From: Pezicula radicicola
Taxonomy: Eukaryota > Ascomycota > Leotiomycetes > Helotiales > Dermateaceae
NCBI GenBank assembly: GCA_003008705.1
Contig: PDUO01000001.1
Location: 868,001 to 932,000, forward strand
Direction: 5' to 3'
Length of the DNA stretch: 64,000 bases
Both the position numbers and the translations under genes were made by a program. Below, piece by piece: positions 62,107 through 64,000 of the stretch (position 1 is its first letter; each line of letters opens with the position of its first letter). A model generated the notes under the pieces. It did not search any database, had not been told where the DNA came from, and saw only the letters and a program-made list of their open reading frames with translations.

Positions 62107-63525
62107 GGGATCTGTCACAGGCTCTTCACACTTTGCATATTTATTAACACTCATTTGATCATATTAGCGTTTGCATATTGGTGTTCTGACTTTCTACATG
62201 CATTTTTGGAGCAATGTTGTTACAGCGGAGCAGGTTGTGCAAGCATAGACTGGACAAAACCTCCGCCGGGGCGTCTCTTCTTTTCTTACAGGCATTCAAG
62301 CCATTTTATAAAAAAACTCACTTGTCTCTTACCAGGGAATGGGCATTGTACTAGATCTTGCATGTATAATGGCGTTTTTCTTGCTTTTTCCTTTATCTTG
62401 TTGTGTTTAAAAAGATACCACATCAGTTGTCTTCGGTAATGTTTGAAGCGAGCGTGCAGTTAGACTGTCTGCTGAATGGGCAGATGGCAGATGCTGAGGG
62501 AAAGCGTAGGAAAGATGTGGAACGGTGGTTCTCCTGTTATGAGGATAGAGACGTGACGAGATGAATTGAAATGTACTCTACGAGCAAGTTATATTACTTC
62601 CAAGTAGTACCCTGCGGTATACTATTTGAATATGCTATTGAGTGACCGAAAACTGTGTTCTGGATATGGAGGTACTACGCTATATCGTGATGGCCTATGG
62701 ATGGCTAACTTGCTATCCTTCCTTGGCAACTTGATATTGATAAAGTCCAGATATGCCTTAGGTCGAGGCATAGTTACATCAAAAGGTATAGCAGTGACTA
62801 CAAAAACGTCTACTCAACACACCCTAATTGCCTAGAATACCGGGGACGGTCGATAGTGATTTTAAAAACCAGTTGGGAAGCGGAAGAAATAACCCCATAA
62901 AAAGTAACACTAAAGGAATCAATCAGTACGGTTTGTAACTGTATAATAAGGACATGTAAGACGGATTATGCAGAAAAAAAATTGTGATTGGCACTATATT
63001 GCACATGTAATCTTCAAAGTATGTAGATGAGTTAAGAGTGTTTTTGACATGAAAGTATATTTTTGTCTTCTTCACTCTGAAGCTGTAGGCAACCAAAGGC
63101 ATTGATTTCTCGGAAATATTGTTTCATTTGATAGCTCTCGGTGTTTTGAGACTCTAACATGACATTATCTGTGGTCCCATATCCTTATACCTCTAGGATT
63201 TAATACTGAGTTCCACAAAACTTCACGAAGGGCGGTACGAGGTCTACCATCGCTGTACTGCCTTTGGCAAGAAACGGCTGCTTTAGTCTTGTTTTTTTAA
63301 CGCAGTCATCAACGTATACATTACAACTCTTAGAGCATGTAAACCAGGCATATTGCAACATGCAGCCATCACCGAGCCCAAACTCCCACCGAGAAAACGC
63401 TCTATAGTATAGCCGCCGATAAAAAAAATCAATAACACATGTGCTCGTCAATCGCAAAACCATATTTTGGTATATCATAACCGTTGGAACTCCAATACTC
63501 CGACAAAACCACGACTGCTCATAAG
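62107..63525. other. Intergenic between convergent genes
   Basis: About 1.4 kb of AT-rich DNA between the kelch-like and bHLH 3' ends. No gene, RNA or recognisable repeat seen. Confidence 0.5.
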
Positions 63526-64000
63526 TCAAGTCCTTAACTCTGTCAATTGTTTCTCGGCTTCCTCGGCCCTTCTTTCGGCATCCGCAGCCCTTCTCTCAGT
63601 ATCCTCAACTTGCTTTTTCAACAACTTGATAAATTCAATGGCATGTTCAACTGTACTAGCTTTAGAATTCGCACTTTGTGCAGCCGCACCAGAACCCTTT
63701 GCATCACCATTATCTCCTGCATCGCCACTCTTCTCACCGCCACTATCCTTGCCAGGACCTTTGGGTAAGAGTGTGGCGATTTCTTGTAGAGCTGAGTTGA
63801 TACGGTTTCTTCTTCCTTGCTCGGCAATTTTATGGGATGTTCGTTTAGAGGTGAGGTTGGTAGATAGTTCTGTCGGGTAAGAAACGCCAGGAAGATGTGT
63901 GCCTTCAAGGATGTTTTGATAGTTTGACTTTGATGCCAAGAGCAGGGAGGCAGTGTCATTAGATACCGAACCGCCTCCTGGCAGCAAAGGCTTTATGCTG
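63526..64000 (-). CDS. NUC-1/Pho4-like bHLH transcription factor, C-terminal part (5' end outside window)
   Basis: The last ~158 codons of a gene that continues beyond position 64000. The basic region and helix 1 read SHKIAEQGRRNRINSALQEI, with the conserved Glu and Arg residues that contact E-box DNA. A long Gly/Asp/Ala-rich loop follows, then helix 2 (TVEHAIEFIKLLKKQ) running into a heptad coiled coil (DTERRAADAERRAEEAEKQL) to the stop. This matches the Pho4/NUC-1/PalcA family that activates phosphate-acquisition genes through CACGTG sites under phosphate starvation. The N-terminal activation and regulatory regions are not visible. Confidence 0.85.
   Translation of the reverse strand, partial: SIKPLLPGGGSVSNDTASLLLASKSNYQNILEGTHLPGVSYPTELSTNLTSKRTSHKIAEQGRRNRINSALQEIATLLPKGPGKDSGGEKSGDAGDNGDAKGSGAAAQSANSKASTVEHAIEFIKLLKKQVEDTERRAADAERRAEEAEKQLTELRT

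Noticed and set aside
1..64000. tRNA, rRNA or autonomous transposon genes
   Set aside because: No convincing cloverleaf with a GTTCRA arm and no transposase, reverse transcriptase or integrase frame was found by eye; a tRNAscan and HMM search would settle it.

Overview
The window is nuclear DNA from a filamentous ascomycete (Pezizomycotina). The evidence is short spliceosomal introns (mostly 47-80 nt) with CTAAC-type branch points, Zn(II)2Cys6 regulators, a NUC-1/Pho4-type regulator, a Mep-type ammonium transporter and a giant Leashin/'involucrin-repeat' protein. A Leotiomycete is my best guess, but that is inference. All multi-exon models below were rebuilt by hand from splice sites, and every complete model stays in frame from start to stop.

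Layout. 0.3-10.4 kb is a housekeeping block: CDC6 (-), a WW-domain/PhoD-like phosphatase fusion (+), phosphomannomutase (-) and a branched-chain aminotransferase (-). 11-24 kb looks like an accessory block: a 17-exon ABCB multidrug transporter (-), a class I glutamine-amidotransferase-like protein (+), a Zn2Cys6 regulator (-) and a membrane-anchored alpha/beta hydrolase (+), with many repeats between and inside the genes. 25.3-43.2 kb is one 18 kb gene for a ~5,970-residue lysine-rich repeat protein of the Leashin type, the Woronin-body tether. 45-52 kb holds a Mep1/Mep3-class ammonium transporter (-) and a Crt10-like WD protein (-). 53-64 kb holds a second Zn2Cys6 regulator (+), a kelch-like single-pass membrane protein (+) and the 3' end of a NUC-1-like bHLH gene (-) cut by the window edge.

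The most notable signal is a set of mobile introns (introner-like elements). Two introns of 163 and 164 nt, in the ABC transporter and in the neighbouring Zn2Cys6 gene, are about 88% identical end to end (hand alignment), have inverted repeats at their ends, and coincide exactly with the intron boundaries that restore conserved protein sequence. A second family of related introns occurs in the ABC transporter (three introns), the Zn2Cys6 gene, the ammonium transporter and, inverted, the hydrolase. Three of these carry the same ~130 bp inverted-repeat (MITE-like) element at the same internal position. Further copies and fragments of that element, with a core near AGTAACTCACTTGACTTG, are scattered through intergenic DNA.
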